Assembly: GCA_008933995.1 (NCBI GenBank)
Contig: WARS01000012.1
Span: 310,001 to 374,000, forward strand
Direction: 5' to 3'
From: Datnioides undecimradiatus
Lineage: Eukaryota; Chordata; Actinopteri; Lobotiformes; Datnioididae
DNA length: 64,000 nt
The first letter of the stretch is position 1; every line of letters begins with the position of its first letter. Positions 60,901 through 64,000 of this stretch are shown here, piece by piece. The position numbers and the translations under genes are program-made. Below the pieces are notes generated by a model. That model searched no databases, was not told where the DNA came from, and was given only the letters and a program-made list of their open reading frames with translations.

Positions 60901-63469
60901 CCTGGCACGGCCATGGCATGGTACCCTTAGGGGCACTGACCCTCCCCCTCTCAACCCACCGCAACTTTCGCTGCCTCACCTCTGTCACCAGGCATCTCGG
61001 AGGCTAACGAGAGGGCAGCCGAGACTGCTTAACAATTCCACCACATCCGTTGGCTGCGTATGCAAGCAGCTCTTTTTTCCTCTCTTCCCTCAGTGTTCGC
61101 CCCCCCGCCGCCCCCTGCTCTGAGACCTTTGGTGAAATAAGTGTCAGCCTGAGGAGACAGGCACTCATCAACACTTTATACCTGGGAGGTATATTAATGC
61201 TGTGATGGTTTCCTGGAAGAAGGAAGGGGAAAAAAAGAAGCTTTGTCCTCGTGGAGAGAGATAAAGGACAAAGCCTCGGACAACTTTTGAGTATGTTAAC
61301 TTTGCCGGTGTTTATGTGGACATAACGTGATCGGTGCAAAAGCACAGGGTAGGAGTGCAGATCGAAAATGATCTTATGTATGCTGCTATCTCCACAGACA
61401 CAGAAATACTAATACTTGGTCATGTGTTTTAAAAGAAGCCATGTTTGTATAAAGTTTCTCTTAATCAATAAGTAACTGGGATGGATAGAAATAACACGAT
61501 GTTATGAGAGAGAGCAGGGGAGTTTCAGGGAAAGAACAAGCGTGAGAGAAAGATCGAGAAAACGCACAAGTTTCTCTGTACAGATCCTCCCCACCAGGAC
61601 CCGAGATACAAATGAAACTTCACTTCCCCAACAAGTGGGGCTGGAAGCCTACAGGGGCCTTCTGGTATCCAGTCGGAGATACATAATTAAAGGAACACGG
61701 AGAGGGAGCATGTTATTACCAATGTTTTCATTAGGCCAAGTTAACACATTGGTCTCCCCCAAGACCTATAGACAACAGGCAAGGAAGTGGATGGAATAGG
61801 ATGCTGCCTGTTGGGGTCTAAAACTCTGTTCAAGAACTGCTCGCATTAGTGCTGGTTCTGCAGCTTTCCATTCTGGCCGTAGAGCTCCTCTATGAAAACA
61901 TTTAATTTTGACATCAGAAATATAAAAAAGTACGCACGGGCCTGCTTTTTTCAGGATATTTTTACTCTTTTTCCCCAACATCCAGGCCTAAATTAGCCAG
62001 GATTTTTAAGATCAGGGACTGTTTTTTAGGCTATGAAAAATGGATTAAATGAAGAGGAAGTCTGGCCTAATGAGCTCCCTGGGCTATGGAGCAGCAGGGA
62101 CCGTGAGGGGAAAGAAGGGAGACGAGGCAAGCCTTTGAGGAAGAAGGGGCCGCAGCCATGCCCAAAGTGTGCCAGCTACTCCTCGCTTTAGCGCCAATGG
62201 CACAGACGGCACCTGGGCAAAGCCTGGGCACCCTTGTCCCGTGCCAAAGGAGAAGAGAGGCTGAGCAGCAAGTTTGCGTTGAACCTGAAAACTTCTATTG
62301 GCCATCTTGTTTTTCTCTGAGGCACTTTTATACTTGTAGTTTGACTTTTTTTTTTAGCTGACGCTTCATTCCTTGAGTGGGGAAATAAAGAACTCCTTCT
62401 CTATTGTGTGTCCGCCTATACGCGCCCTTTCATTACCGACGCCGTAACACACGAGCTGAAAAGATGTACAAGTGTAAAAAGGATTTGGGATCTTCAAAAT
62501 AACAATATCTGCTACGGTGCTTTGACACATAAATGGCTAAACAGAGCTGTGAGTCAAATAGGTCACGCACAACATGAACTCAATAGAGCAGTCGTTCATA
62601 CATGTGTGATCCTTGACAAACATTTTAAGGTTTCAACCATTATTTTTTAATTTATTTTTATAGTATTTTATTTCAAGTGTGATTTAATGTGAAGACATAA
62701 TGTGGAAATTAGGTTAATACAATATCAGGATAAATGTAGACTCTGATGTTTCATTGTTTTCATTTGTATCGTGATTATTGCCATTATATATAATTGGAAT
62801 TTTTGCTTTTAACTTAAATTAAATCAAATTGTGCATTAATTTTTTAGTGTATGGTGTCTATGGACATCACAATGATTTTAATCTGAATACAGCTGAATGA
62901 AACGTCTGAACAGTAGTGTATGCTGCACAGTAATTCATGACACTGTCTAACAGGTACACAATACTAAAATCTAAATCTATTGTTTAGCAAAATGTGTTGA
63001 CACATAACACTACAACCACATGTACTGACGCTGACTAATTGCTGAAAATGATCCCACATGCATTTTCCATAACTCTGACATAACCTTGCAAGCTGCAGAG
63101 ATTGCAATGCTGGGACGTCTGGGCCAAGGTAAACACTGGGACCCGACATCACAGTCTACTAAGACTATGTCAGATATAAATGCTTCCATTAAGACTGGGA
63201 CAAAATGATAGTTTAAAAAGTGTGTGTTGCCTTGTTGTGAGAATCATTTGTATGCTGCAAGGGGAATGTCATTGGAGCAAATATCTAAATGAAGATTTAA
63301 AGTTGTATTTTGAGAGTAAAACAACTTTTTTATGCTTTCATGTATCCCATATTGCCCGATTTGCTTTGGCAAAGACACTAAACCAGGCAGGCTGCCAGTG
63401 ACCATGGGACACACCGGGACAGGCTGAGTCTTTATGCTCAAGGAATGTCAACAACTGTCCACAGCAGTG

Positions 63470-63720
63470 GGAAAGAGGAGGTGGGGTCTATGAAGAGGGA
63501 ACAGAGAGGAAGGGGAGGAAGGAATTACACTGGAAGGTAGTTGCTCCTGGATGTCAGCCAAAATAAAGAAAGAGGGTAAGAGAAAAGAAAATACAGGGAG
63601 ACAAAGATCCCTCACTCACCTTTAATAGATACAAGTCAAAAGGAGCACAGAGAAAGACACAGAGACAGCGGGGGACAACAGCGATGGGAGTGGACAGGAA
63701 GAGGAGGGGGGGTGTAGCTG
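63470..63720. repeat. Purine-rich low-complexity stretch
   Basis: G/A-rich sequence flanks a short pyrimidine-on-minus segment at 63620-63660. There is no gene. The candidate recursive splice site described in the findings lies within it. Confidence 0.5.
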
Positions 63721-64000
63721 GCACATTCTTCAGCTACTTTTCCTGACAGCGATTAGAACCTGTCAGAGCCTCTCAACCTGCCACTCCTCTGCGCTCATAG
63801 GAGGCCTGTCATTACAAATAGCCCAGATTAAAATACCACGCTCCCGGGGCACAGGCCTTGACCCCACGCCCACCCCCACATTGCCACATGTCTACCCACA
63901 CTGTCACCCAGCCCCGTCGTAAAAAAAAAAAAGGGAGGGAGGGCAACGGTGAGAGATGTTAGAAGAGACGGGTGGATACGGGGAGTAATGGGACTTTTGG

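Larger units (their letters stand above)
48833..64000 (-). other. vti1a: vti1a intron, partial (at least 15 kb)
   Basis: Upstream of the 48.8 kb exon the minus strand enters a phase-1 intron that runs past the window end. I searched by eye for the expected preceding exon (a Ser/Arg/Leu-rich ERLERSS-type helix ending in ...VET) and did not find it. The stretch contains candidate elements at 51.4, 52.1, 54.2, 56.2 and 60.8 kb, simple repeats and two repeat remnants. 56.4-58.6, 58.8-60.6 and 61-63.4 kb otherwise hold nothing I recognise. Confidence 0.75.

Overview
The window looks like vertebrate, most probably teleost fish, nuclear DNA. The few coding exons are short, in frame and flanked by GT-AG splice sites. 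The rest is intronic or intergenic DNA dense in CA/GT, GA and poly-T microsatellites, with repeat remnants of kinds common in ray-finned fish. No bacterial, organellar or complete viral genes were seen. The species cannot be named from the sequence alone.

The one gene I can support is vti1a (Vti1a, a Qb-SNARE of the trans-Golgi network and endosomes), on the minus strand. Its last three coding exons are present at 48832-48762, 44593-44532 and 10757-10664. Together they encode the C-terminal half of the SNARE helix, the linker and the membrane anchor, equivalent to residues 143-217 of the 217-residue human protein (numbering from memory). Reading phases agree across both junctions. The upstream exons were not found between 48.8 and 64 kb, so the next intron is either longer than 15 kb or holds an exon I missed. 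A 3' UTR ending near 9.38 kb at an ATTAAA signal is inferred.

Layout by region: 1-9.38 kb lies downstream of the gene. In other vertebrates tcf7l2 follows vti1a, but no tcf7l2 exon was recognised here. 10.76-44.53 kb is the 34 kb last intron, with simple-repeat clusters at 11-17.7 kb, a fish MITE at 16.6 kb and several complex stretches that look like conserved noncoding elements. One of these (29.8-30.2 kb) carries two TCF/LEF-type sites. 44.59-48.76 kb is the next intron, with a diverged SINE-like repeat. 48.83-64 kb is part of a further intron, with more candidate elements, a tRNA-like SINE fragment, a 9-bp palindrome and a possible recursive splice site.

All calls of conserved noncoding elements are by eye, from complexity and motif content; I could not measure conservation. 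Most open reading frames are chance or microsatellite-driven. I did not find a convincing novel protein system. The best leads are regulatory or structural: the TCF-site element, two perfect inverted repeats, a cluster of alternating purine-pyrimidine tracts, and the splice-site observations.
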